From: Spartinivicinus ruber
Lineage (GTDB): Bacteria > Pseudomonadota > Gammaproteobacteria > Pseudomonadales > Zooshikellaceae
DNA: 64,000 bases
Assembly: GCF_011009015.1 (NCBI RefSeq)
Contig: NZ_CP048878.1
Span: 1,291,501 to 1,355,500 of the forward strand
Direction of reading: 5' to 3'
Shown one piece after another: positions 31,615 to 38,671 of the stretch. Both the position numbers and the translations under genes were made by a program. A model generated the notes under the pieces. That model searched no databases. It was not told the DNA's origin and saw only the letters and a program-made list of their open reading frames with translations. Numbering within the stretch: the first letter of the stretch is position 1; every line of letters begins with the position of its first letter.

Positions 31615-32186
31615 TGATTGATTTTTTGCTTATTCATTTGGTGATCTTCAATAAGTTGCTGAATAAGCAATTTTGGCTGTTCGTTAAAATATAGACGACT
31701 TTCACTTGGCTTTTGAAATGCTTCAAGTAAACTTGGGAGAAATTCAGTCATACCACCACTGCCAGTAAGTACACCAATTGGTTTACCAATATCATAAGCA
31801 ATTGTAAATTCATTGAGAGTTCCCCATCGACCACTTATAAAAACAGCTGCATCGCAGTGGCTTACTGCAACTACATTACGATACTTTAAGCAAACTTGAT
31901 GTATCTGTTTATGTGTAAAATCATTTGGAATATAAATGAGCTGATCATAATAACTTACAGAAGTGCCCATTATTGACTCGTGAAGCTTTTCATGCGTGAC
32001 AGCAGTACATCCAATCGTTCCGCCATTATACTTTTTAGCACCTTTTATTGCTGCATAAGGTAGTCCTTGGCAGGCTCCAGTAATAAGTGTTGCACCGGCT
32101 TCTGCGATGAACTGACCAAGAAGTATTGCTTGTTGCTCTAATCCTGTAGAGATTCCTGCAGCTGAACCGAAAACTCCAATAATCAT
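31611..32186 (-). CDS. SLOG/LOG-fold protein (TIGR00725-like)
   Basis: 191 residues of a Rossmann-like SLOG fold: VFGSAAGI (5-12), ITGACQGLPYAAIKGAK (35-51), and SGRWGTLNEFTIAYDIGKPIG (118-138), the counterpart of PGGxGTxxE. In LOG proteins this binds a nucleoside phosphate and splits off the base; other SLOG proteins sense nucleotides. The Gly-Gly of the motif is Gly-Arg here, so catalysis is uncertain. It converges on the SDR gene, with overlapping stops. Confidence 0.78.
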   Translation of the reverse strand: MIIGVFGSAAGISTGLEQQAILLGQFIAEAGATLITGACQGLPYAAIKGAKKYNGGTIGCTAVTHEKLHESIMGTSVSYYDQLIYIPNDFTHKQIHQVCLKYRNVVAVSHCDAAVFISGRWGTLNEFTIAYDIGKPIGVLTGSGGMTEFLPSLLEAFQKPSESRLYFNEQPKLLIQQLIEDHQMNKQKINH

Positions 32187-33015
32187 TTAGTGTTCCCTCA
32201 CAGTTCTTGTTTTCACTATGTACTAATTAGCGTATACATTTAATTATTGTGTCACATGTATCGCTTATAATTAAACTACTGGATGCAGATTTTTGTTTCT
32301 GCTGAAAAGCATCGTATCTTTAATGTATAAAGGGCTGAAGAGCAAGAACTCTCAACTATATATATTTAACAACTTGCAGCTTTTCTAACCTTAGTATAAT
32401 CGAGCTATTTCACTAACACCTACCTTTACGTATATCAGATTATTTTCTTATTAATGTCACATCACTTCCATTCACCCGAAGGCTGTGACCGTTATATAGG
32501 AGGGTACTGGAATCTAGGAGGTTGGAAAAAGCACTCATCCTCCACACCTGCGAGTTTTATGAAAATTTATTTGTGGTAATAATTAACAGCTAAGCCTTGT
32601 TGTTTAATCGTTTTAGGAATTATTTATTATTTTCACAAAGTGAAAAATTATCTCAGTTTAAGTAAAAAATACATTTTCAGTGAAAATTATTTATTTTAAG
32701 AAAACAATAATTGTGTCGTATTCAATACAAGTAGCATTCTTCTGTTTTTAGGCTGTAGTGTTTAACCCTAATTTCTTGTCTTACTTTTCCAAGCAGCAGG
32801 CTTGTCATGATCACCTCCACACAAATATCTATTGAGATGATATGATGTTGTATGTAAGTGCCGTTTAAATAATGGCCAATTCTATGTAAATCAGTTAGTT
32901 CAGTGCATCATATCAACATTATTCTAGTAATAAGTTTGTGACTTGGTTAAAATATATTTGGTTGTTATACGTCAATGCGACGTAGCATTTTGCGTCAGAG
33001 AGGCGTTCATTAAAA
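32187..33015. other. Long AT-rich gap, no gene seen
   Basis: No reading frame with a binding site was found. It includes the promoter side of the SLOG gene (minus strand, about 32,190-32,290). The short AGGAGG-like stretch near 32,500-32,520 is not followed by a convincing gene. The last 115 bases are the first copy of a repeat that recurs at 34,092-34,197. Confidence 0.5.
32900..33015 (+). repeat. Direct repeat copy 1, ends at a cassette junction
   Basis: About 110 bases, from CATTATTCTAGTAATAAGTT to GCGTTCATTAAAA, with a second copy at 34,092-34,197 that differs at a limited number of positions. Both copies end directly before a GTT-type junction (GTTATGT at 33,016; GTTAAGT at 34,198). This could be the right half of an attC site or a duplicated integration region. 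Confidence 0.7.
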
Positions 33016-33018
33016 GTT

Positions 33019-33522
33019 ATGTTTCAGAATAATATGAATACAGAGTACTCAATTACAGAAGATGATTATGTGAGAGCAATGAAGCTGTTCTCAAAAATTA
33101 CAACAAAGGCTGCTGTAATATACCTAATAATAATAGGTGTAGCAGTTATAGCTGCAATTTTTGGTTCGCCAGTTATTAAAGGTAGTGCAATAGGTGGATT
33201 AGTAGGTGGTGGTAGTGTTGCGATAGTGATGAGATTTCTTATAAATCCAATTCTTTCTAGAAGGGATTATAGAAAATATAAAGCAATTCAAGAGCCGATA
33301 AAGATTCATTTATTAAATGAAGGGGTTCAATTTTCCGCATCAGATGGGGAAGGTATTGTCAGATGGGAACAGGTGCACAAGTGGCGTCAAAATGACGATT
33401 ACTTACTAATATATCCAATGCCAGGGCTATACCACATTATTCCTAAATCAATTGCTGAAAGTGGTTTTGATTTAAGTGGGCTGATTACAACATTACACGA
33501 AAAGGTAGGCAATGAAGCATAA
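33019..33522 (+). CDS. YcxB-like membrane protein in a cassette
   Basis: 167 residues. An N-terminal amphipathic part (ITEDDYVRAMKLFSK), two membrane spans (AVIYLIIIGVAVIAAIFG and a Gly-rich IKGSAIGGLVGGGSVAIVM), then a YcxB-like soluble part (VQFSASDGEGIVRWEQVHKW and DDYLLIYPMPGLYHIIPKS). The start codon lies inside the GTTATGT junction, and the stop codon inside the GCATAAC box, so the gene fits tightly in its cassette. Function of YcxB proteins is unknown. Confidence 0.75.
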   Translation: MFQNNMNTEYSITEDDYVRAMKLFSKITTKAAVIYLIIIGVAVIAAIFGSPVIKGSAIGGLVGGGSVAIVMRFLINPILSRRDYRKYKAIQEPIKIHLLNEGVQFSASDGEGIVRWEQVHKWRQNDDYLLIYPMPGLYHIIPKSIAESGFDLSGLITTLHEKVGNEA

Positions 33523-33590
33523 CAAGGCAAATCTACATGGACGCAATACTCGCTGGTGCTTGCATTGCTCCGGTTATTTGCGGTTTTGAC
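33517..33590 (+). other. attC-like recombination site
   Basis: GCATAAC (R'', 33,517-33,523) is nearly complementary to the cassette's first bases GTTATGT. GCAAAT (33,527) pairs with ATTTGC (33,577), and GGACGCAAT pairs with ATTGCTCC with one unpaired C. A degenerate right box GTTTTGA stands at 33,584-33,590. The 74-base length and imperfect hairpin fit integron attC sites. No integron integrase is in the window. Confidence 0.5.
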
Positions 33591-34091
33591 CATATTTAAT
33601 AATTTTCAAGTTTTGCAGGTAGTCCACAAGTTCATGAATATATGTTGTGGGATTGTCAGTAGAGAGTCTGGATGCATCTTTTAAAAATTGAGCCGCATTT
33701 TTTTGCATCTTCAATGTCAGGGAGCAACGTAGAAAATATTTTTTTTGTGCCCCTGATTAAAAACGCTGATAGTTTAAAAATTATGATAACTTTTAGTTTT
33801 TTATTTATTTGGTGTTTATAAATGAATTATTGCAGGTTTTGATAAGTATGCTGTCATGCTGGAGACGTAGGTGTATTCAAAATAGGGCTATCTTTATTGA
33901 GATGTGGTAACCTGATGCCTGGCTATGTTCATTAGCAATGCTTGTCTTGATATGAGTTAGCGAATGGAGTGTGTTCGCTGGCAATTCTTACCTCAGAGCA
34001 ATTCAATCGCATTCTTTAATTGTTCCATGAACTTGTCAACCCTTGTTCTCTATCAAGTAATTTGTGTGGTTGGTTGCTGGTAGAGTGATTC
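33591..34091. other. Cassette-like gap without a gene
   Basis: About 500 bases between the attC-like site and repeat copy 2. No frame with a plausible start and composition was found. It may be a decayed cassette, as some cassettes lack genes. Confidence 0.4.
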
Positions 34092-34197
34092 CTATCAGCA
34101 TTATTCTAGTAATAAGTTTGTTGCTTGGCTAAAATGTATTCGATTGTTATACGTCAATGCGACATAGTACTTTGCGTCAGAGTGACGTTCATTAATA
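34092..34197 (+). repeat. Direct repeat copy 2, ends at a cassette junction
   Basis: Second copy of the repeat at 32,900-33,015, ending at GTTAAGT (34,198-34,204). The copies share TTGTTATACGTCAATGCGAC and the GTTCATTAA end exactly. Confidence 0.7.
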
Positions 34198-34210
34198 GTT
34201 AAGTCAATCT

Positions 34211-34603
34211 ATGAATAATTCTGATTGGGTTAAATTTTTCACAGCCTGTAATGAAGTATTGGGCCAAGGAAGTTGTTCGTCGTTGCATAGTGAGAATTGG
34301 TGTGCATGGACCACTTTTGGAAAGCTCCAAGAAGACTGCCTTTACTGGCGGTCTGGGCTACCAAATAATGATGAGTTAACTGATACGTATGTAAAGGATG
34401 GGGGCACATGGGGGCAGCCGTTCTTGTATAGCGAAATAGCCCATATTATTGTACCTTCACGATTTTACTGGGAGCGCCCTCCAGGCAAAGGATGGGAGTG
34501 TGGACATAGAGAGCAAAATATCGCTGGGCTTTCACAAGCGTTGCAGCGTCTTGAAGTGCAACACCGAATTACAGATATTATATTAGAAATTAAACTCTAC
34601 TAG
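34211..34603 (+). CDS. Cassette gene of unknown function (130 aa)
   Basis: Starts seven bases after the GTTAAGT junction. The product is Trp- and Cys-rich (five Cys) and begins MNNSDWVKFFTACNEVLGQG. NNDELTDTYVKDGGTWGQPF and FYWERPPGKGWECGHREQNI are notable. No family recognised. It ends 11 bases before ACTTAAC, the complement of the junction at its start, which is the sign of an integron-type cassette. No strong ribosome binding site is visible. Confidence 0.6.
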   Translation: MNNSDWVKFFTACNEVLGQGSCSSLHSENWCAWTTFGKLQEDCLYWRSGLPNNDELTDTYVKDGGTWGQPFLYSEIAHIIVPSRFYWERPPGKGWECGHREQNIAGLSQALQRLEVQHRITDIILEIKLY

Positions 34604-34614
34604 TTGGCTCATGT

Positions 34615-34652
34615 ACTTAACAAGTTGCTATCCTTTTATGGCGGCGTTATGA
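34615..34652 (+). other. Shortened attC-like junction
   Basis: ACTTAAC (34,615-34,621) is the exact complement of GTTAAGT at the start of this cassette. GTTATGA (34,646-34,652) begins the next one. At 38 bases it is shorter than normal attC sites and lacks the inner pairing, so it looks decayed. Confidence 0.4.
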
Positions 34653-34656
34653 GTAA

Positions 34657-34986
34657 ATGATGAATGAAATAGAGGTAATTCGGCGACTCTTCGATTTCAA
34701 CTGGCCTTCAGACGATGAGCTTGTAGAGTTTGCAGAAAAGAAAACTGGTTACGGAGGCGACGATGGTTACTATGGAGTTTTGTATCCAGGTGATCTAGAC
34801 GACTACGATAAGGAAGTTGATGGTTACCACATCCCAGATGGAATGATCGAGGTAGCATATTGGAATGGAGACGATGATGTTATTCAAGTCCCAGAAGAAT
34901 TGTACCTGCAAGAATTGTTAATCTACTTAAAAACAAATGAAAAACATGAGCTTTCAAGTCGTATTGGTAAGCTCTTAACAGGGTAA
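34657..34986 (+). CDS. Acidic cassette protein of unknown function (109 aa)
   Basis: Starts five bases after the GTTATGA junction. The product is very acidic (WPSDDELVEFAEKKTGYGGDD and LDDYDKEVDGYHIPDGM) and would be soluble. Acidity and size resemble immunity proteins and inhibitors of toxic nucleases, but no partner toxin is visible. No matching R'' box was found after it, so the cassette's right end is lost. Confidence 0.55.
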   Translation: MMNEIEVIRRLFDFNWPSDDELVEFAEKKTGYGGDDGYYGVLYPGDLDDYDKEVDGYHIPDGMIEVAYWNGDDDVIQVPEELYLQELLIYLKTNEKHELSSRIGKLLTG

Positions 34987-35824
34987 GGTATTGGGCTACG
35001 CTGACACTGGCCCAATGCTTAATGCTATTAAGTCAGATGCTGCAATCAAAGGCTAACCTACAAGGTCGTGATATGAAAGTTAATCAGGCTCAACCAAAAT
35101 CTAACAGCCGTCCACAACGTAGACCAAGGTATTAATACCTAGTCATGCAAATCGCTGGAAGTAGAAGGCTATAATCTTTTTGCTTCTGGCAAGTCCAGTT
35201 TTTTATATCTCATCACCATATATAACTCATCTTTTAATCAGACTAGTTATTAAGCAATAGCATTTCTCGTGTGAATTTCGTGTGAATTTGGTACCCACTT
35301 TTAGACAAAACCTCACCCTGTAAGGTTTTCAGGTAATGTTCTAAGTGGTTGATTTTAAAGGGTTTTAAGGAAATTCAAGGTGAGTGGAAGTGGTGGAGGC
35401 GGCGGGAATTGAATGTTCGTATAAGGCATTTAACTAATTGATTTTAAAGATAAAATTTCCAAAAATGGACTGCGTGCGAATTGAGTGCGAAAAATATTAC
35501 AAGAATAAAAACTTTTTATTGCATGACTTAATCTCTTCTTTCCCTATATGTGTTTGTATGGCATCCGTGATCAATCTTCAACCACCTTTGTGAAATCTGT
35601 CTCAGATTAAAGCTTGATCAGATCAAGTTTTGCTCTGTATGTGAATTTGATCACGCTTAAAGATCTTTAAGTGATTAATATCTGACCACTTTTAATTATG
35701 CGCGTTGAGTTTAAGGATAGTCTGCATGGCAAAGAAGAGTCTTAAGTATTTTTTAGGGGTCTAGATATTTCCGTACAGTTCTATTCTGGACCGCTTGCTA
35801 CTTGGAGTTAAATGAAGGATAAGT
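34987..35824. other. Gap with attachment-site remnants, no gene seen
   Basis: About 840 bases. A hairpin ATTGGGC...GCCCAAT lies near 34,991-35,020. Arm-type repeats and a tmRNA-like 3' end occupy 35,268-35,494. From 35,500 to 35,820 there is only AT-rich DNA with the likely promoter of the next gene. No reading frame is convincing. Confidence 0.55.
35268..35494. other. Attachment-site region with tmRNA-like 3' end and arm-type repeats
   Basis: 35,391-35,413 on the minus strand ends in CCGCCGCCTCCACCA and starts TTCAATTC, the T-loop and acceptor end of a tmRNA (or tRNA). No gene body precedes it. To the left CGTGTGAATTT is repeated in tandem (35,268-35,289). To the right are CGTGCGAATT (35,473-35,482) and GAGTGCGAAAAA (35,484-35,494). 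This is the layout of a tyrosine-recombinase attachment site with arm sites on both sides. Confidence 0.6.
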
Positions 35825-36376
35825 ATGAGAGTCGAATTTGAATTAACTAAGGAAGAAGTTTGGAATGCAATAACTGAACTTCATACAAGTGCTTGTATAG
35901 GCACTCACTCTTGGTTGATGTTTTTTGTTTACTATTCAAGATTAGGCTGTTTTTGGATTGCACAACTTGTACTACTAACGTTTGTATTTGACAAAGGGCA
36001 GGTTGAGCTAATGCTTGGTGTGACTATTGGGCTTTTGGTCGTTGCTTTTGTATTGTCTGCGTTATCAAAGTATGTTTTACGTCATGATGCTAAAAAGAGT
36101 TATTTAAGCTTCGATAAAGGCAATTTTGGTATTCATACATTTGAGTTAAAAGAAGACAAGGCTTCTTTTATGACCCCTGGCGGTTTATTTGAGTTTGCCC
36201 CCTCGCAAGTTTGGTCTATGGTGTGGACACCTCAACATTTTTTTATATACACATCATTATTCTCCGTGTATTTACCTCTTTACAAGGTTAGAAAAGATAC
36301 CTTTGAGGAAATGATGAAAAATATTGAGCAGTATACAGGTAAGAATATTATAAAAACTTTTGATCATCCTGGTTAG
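35825..36376 (+). CDS. YcxB-like membrane protein (183 aa)
   Basis: GAAGGA stands before the ATG. The plan is that of YcxB proteins: an N-terminal strand pair (VEFELTKEEVWNAITELH), two membrane spans (CFWIAQLVLLTFVF and LGVTIGLLVVAFVLSALS), then FGIHTFELKEDKASFMTPGG and SQVWSMVWTPQHFFIY. Sequence is clearly different from the cassette gene at 33,019. It lies between the attachment core and the integrase, a usual place for prophage cargo. Confidence 0.72.
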   Translation: MRVEFELTKEEVWNAITELHTSACIGTHSWLMFFVYYSRLGCFWIAQLVLLTFVFDKGQVELMLGVTIGLLVVAFVLSALSKYVLRHDAKKSYLSFDKGNFGIHTFELKEDKASFMTPGGLFEFAPSQVWSMVWTPQHFFIYTSLFSVYLPLYKVRKDTFEEMMKNIEQYTGKNIIKTFDHPG

Positions 36377-36397
36377 TGTTTTTCATTGCTAAGAGCT

Positions 36398-36423
36398 AGT
36401 GGTAGCAGTACTGAGCTACCACT
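36398..36423. other. Perfect nine-base inverted repeat over the integrase stop
   Basis: AGTGGTAGC (36,398-36,406) and GCTACCACT (36,415-36,423) flank an eight-base spacer. There is no T run on either side, so it is not a simple terminator. Arms with a short spacer also resemble a recombinase core site. Confidence 0.5.
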
Positions 36424-37570
36424 CATAATTAGGCTTGTATTTATTATCGTCTCCAGCCTCTTCAATAAACATTCCATAATGCCTGTTAATCATCTCAATG
36501 CCTTGGTGGCCCATTTGGCTTGCTATCCAGAATAGGTTTTCATTTCTTGCTATAAGAAGGCATGCGTAGGTATGCCTAGTTTGGTACGGGTTCCGATAGC
36601 GTAGGCCACTTTTTTTTATCGCAGGAATCCAAGCACATTTTCTAATTTGCTGATCATTTTTCCAGGCTTGGTTTGTTCGTGGATTATGAAACACAAAATC
36701 GTTGTTGTTCGTATAGTTAAACTGAGATTCTAGGGCTGATATAGCAGAAGGGAAGAGATGTATTAATCTTTCACCCTTGGTACCTGTTTTGGTGCCTTTG
36801 AGTAGACCTTCTACTTTAGCCTGGTCAATCAAAACAGACTTGCCTTTTAAGTTAACTTTATCCCAAGTAAGTCCTATGAGTTCACTAGTTCTAACCCCTG
36901 TATAAAAAGCAAACTGAAAAGCATTTTTTACCTGTCCCTCCATGCTTTCCAGTAGCTGTTGTATTTCTGCAGGTTTAAAAGGGTCGACTTTAAAATTACT
37001 GACTCTAGCATCTTTATGAATGAAATCATCAAGAGATATTGCATCCATTGGTGACCTGGGAATAATAGCGTCTACAACAGCCAGCCGAAGTGCCTTAACT
37101 AAGGGGATAAGGTGGTTGGCAATGGTTTTACGCTTACAATTTTTCGATTTAACCCATTCACGAATATGTTTCGGTGTAAGCTCTGTAACGAGAATTTCTC
37201 CAAACTCTGGAAGTAGCTGACCTTCAATAGACCGTTTATAGCGCAGAGCTGTTGAAGGCTCTACAGTCCTGTGAAGGTCATTGATATATTCTTTTAGTAA
37301 CTCTGCAACTGTAGTATTTACTCGAGTACATTCACCAAATACTTTACACCGTGGGGATTCTGGAAAGTAATCACTGTATTTAAATATGTGACGTTCTATT
37401 TTCCCAATAATTTCTGCTCTAAGCGCTTCAGCATAACGTAAATTTGCTCTAGTTGGCTTTAGCTTTAGGGTTTCTCTACATTCAACCCCTCTATACATGA
37501 AAGCAATCAGAATAGACTCTGATTGCTTATGTTTTCTTATCCTTATTCCTCTAGGAAGCGATGAGGTCAT
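36416..37570 (-). CDS. int: Tyrosine integrase with DUF3596-type arm-binding domain
   Basis: 384 residues, homologous over its length to the A integrase. Catalytic residues are kept: Arg in YTGVRTSELIGLTW, HxxR in QTRHTYACLL, MGHQG, and Tyr in NRHYGMF. It ends NKYKPNYEW, earlier than the A enzyme. The start overlaps the excisionase-like gene. Its 3' end faces the attachment region at 35,391-35,413, about 1 kb away, with a cargo gene between. Confidence 0.93.
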   Translation of the reverse strand: MTSSLPRGIRIRKHKQSESILIAFMYRGVECRETLKLKPTRANLRYAEALRAEIIGKIERHIFKYSDYFPESPRCKVFGECTRVNTTVAELLKEYINDLHRTVEPSTALRYKRSIEGQLLPEFGEILVTELTPKHIREWVKSKNCKRKTIANHLIPLVKALRLAVVDAIIPRSPMDAISLDDFIHKDARVSNFKVDPFKPAEIQQLLESMEGQVKNAFQFAFYTGVRTSELIGLTWDKVNLKGKSVLIDQAKVEGLLKGTKTGTKGERLIHLFPSAISALESQFNYTNNNDFVFHNPRTNQAWKNDQQIRKCAWIPAIKKSGLRYRNPYQTRHTYACLLIARNENLFWIASQMGHQGIEMINRHYGMFIEEAGDDNKYKPNYEW

Positions 37571-37764
37571 TAATGCCTCCTAGGTTCACTTTTTTGAGCC
37601 CATTTTTCTACCGCTTCAAGGTTGACCCATACACGCCCGTCACTACAAGTACGATACTCTCTGTCTCGGAGGAACATACCGGTTTTTTGTTTGTTAACAA
37701 ATGCATCACGAGTATCACCAGATAGTTCAAGGTATTTTTTTAATTTGACCCATTTGAGTTGCAT
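37570..37764 (-). CDS. Excisionase-like DNA-binding protein
   Basis: 64 residues, nearly identical to the A copy (28,214-28,408), with the same winged-helix parts QLKWVKLKKYLELSGDTRD and SDGRVWVNLEAVEKW. GGAGAA precedes the ATG. Overlaps the integrase start by one base. It would direct excision and bind near the arm sites. Confidence 0.82.
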   Translation of the reverse strand: MQLKWVKLKKYLELSGDTRDAFVNKQKTGMFLRDREYRTCSDGRVWVNLEAVEKWAQKSEPRRH

Positions 37765-37776
37765 GATATTTTCTCC

Positions 37777-38106
37777 TTAACTCATTACCCCAATATACTG
37801 AGGTTTTCTCCGTTTGGTTTTTATTCCGGCTTCTAGTTCATCACGTTCTATCTTGATTGAGAGTGGGGCTTGAATAAATAAATCAACTTGTGACAGTGAA
37901 TCTCTAATACCAGCTATATGAGGCATTGCCGTGAGGGATATAGCGTCATTAATATTAAGCTTTTTGCCAAAGTCGATTTGTTTGATTTGTAACTTCCCTT
38001 GGTGAAAAATACTCAGCTCAGCAAAACCGTATCGCCTACCACGCAATACGATACGGTGTTCACCAACTCTGACCGATTCACCAACACGCCTAGTGATGGT
38101 TAACAT
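37777..38106 (-). CDS. CsrA-like protein with an insertion between core strands
   Basis: 109 residues. MLTITRRVGESVRVGEHRIV is a near-perfect CsrA N-terminus. The CsrA-like end is VDLFIQAPLSIKIERDELEA (about 74-93), with an Arg at residue about 88 in the RNA-contact position. About 40 residues are inserted between. The A homologue is quite diverged but has the same plan and place. Probably an RNA-binding regulator of the phage integration genes; not tested. Confidence 0.65.
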   Translation of the reverse strand: MLTITRRVGESVRVGEHRIVLRGRRYGFAELSIFHQGKLQIKQIDFGKKLNINDAISLTAMPHIAGIRDSLSQVDLFIQAPLSIKIERDELEAGIKTKRRKPQYIGVMS

Positions 38107-38116
38107 GCTTTTGTCC

Positions 38117-38335
38117 TTAATTTATTAAGGGGATAAGTCGCACGCCATTAATGGTATAAGGCGGCTTACAGTTGAACTTAATTAAATTCATTTTAAAGGC
38201 TTCCAACTGTTCTTTGGTAATATGCAACTGCATTGGTTTTTTATTTTTTGCTAGAGTGTAATACTCTATGTATTGCTTAGCTTTCTCATATAACCTGAGA
38301 TTCTTTTTGGTTAGCTCCATTCGATTGATTTCCAT
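38117..38335 (-). CDS. Small conserved integration-module protein (72 aa)
   Basis: Homologue of the A gene at 27,655-27,888: MEINRMELTKKNLRLYEKAK, YIEYYTLAK, and the closing NCKPPYTINGVRLIP. Charged and helical with one short beta-like end. Ten bases separate it from the CsrA-like gene. Confidence 0.7.
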   Translation of the reverse strand: MEINRMELTKKNLRLYEKAKQYIEYYTLAKNKKPMQLHITKEQLEAFKMNLIKFNCKPPYTINGVRLIPLIN

Positions 38336-38364
38336 ATCCGTTTCTCCATTACAGCCAGTGATTG

Positions 38365-38631
38365 TTAGTGCGCCTGCATACTACTCGCCGTTGTGTCTCG
38401 AATAATTGTGACAGCGTGATGCGGTTGTTTGGTTGAGTCTATAAACTGGTTAAGTATTTCATTCGCTAATTCAGGATTGCGTTTAGCGGATTCCTTGAAT
38501 ATAGCGAACGTAATAATCAAGCTTTCGCCTAACGCTTGAATAACCTCATCAATATCTTCGCAAGCACAGTGATTAACATATTTTTCGATAGATTGATTTG
38601 CTAATGTTCGGCAATTGTTTTTTGAAATCAT
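38365..38631 (-). CDS. Hypothetical early protein (88 aa)
   Basis: The ATG at 38,629-38,631 is preferred over an upstream TTG. Helical protein with NCRTLANQSIEKYVNHCACED and a moderately hydrophobic middle (VIQALGESLIITFAIF). No family recognised. It is part of the minus-strand early operon of B. Confidence 0.55.
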   Translation of the reverse strand: MISKNNCRTLANQSIEKYVNHCACEDIDEVIQALGESLIITFAIFKESAKRNPELANEILNQFIDSTKQPHHAVTIIRDTTASSMQAH

Positions 38632-38671
38632 ATTTTTACTATCCAATCATTATTTTTATAGGGATATATGA

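Noticed and set aside
31611-32186. SLOG protein as DprA or as part of a Thoeris-type defence system
   Set aside because: No DprA-type context, no TIR-domain gene and no other defence gene lies nearby; only the fold is shared.
34211-34986. Toxin and antitoxin pair formed by the two unknown cassette genes
   Set aside because: They are separated by a cassette junction, show no recognisable toxin motif and lack coupled translation; the idea rests only on the acidity of the second protein.
36398-36423. GGTAGCTCAGT on the minus strand resembles a tRNA D-arm
   Set aside because: No anticodon or acceptor arm follows; the match is part of the inverted repeat at the integrase stop. No full tRNA was recognised anywhere in the window.
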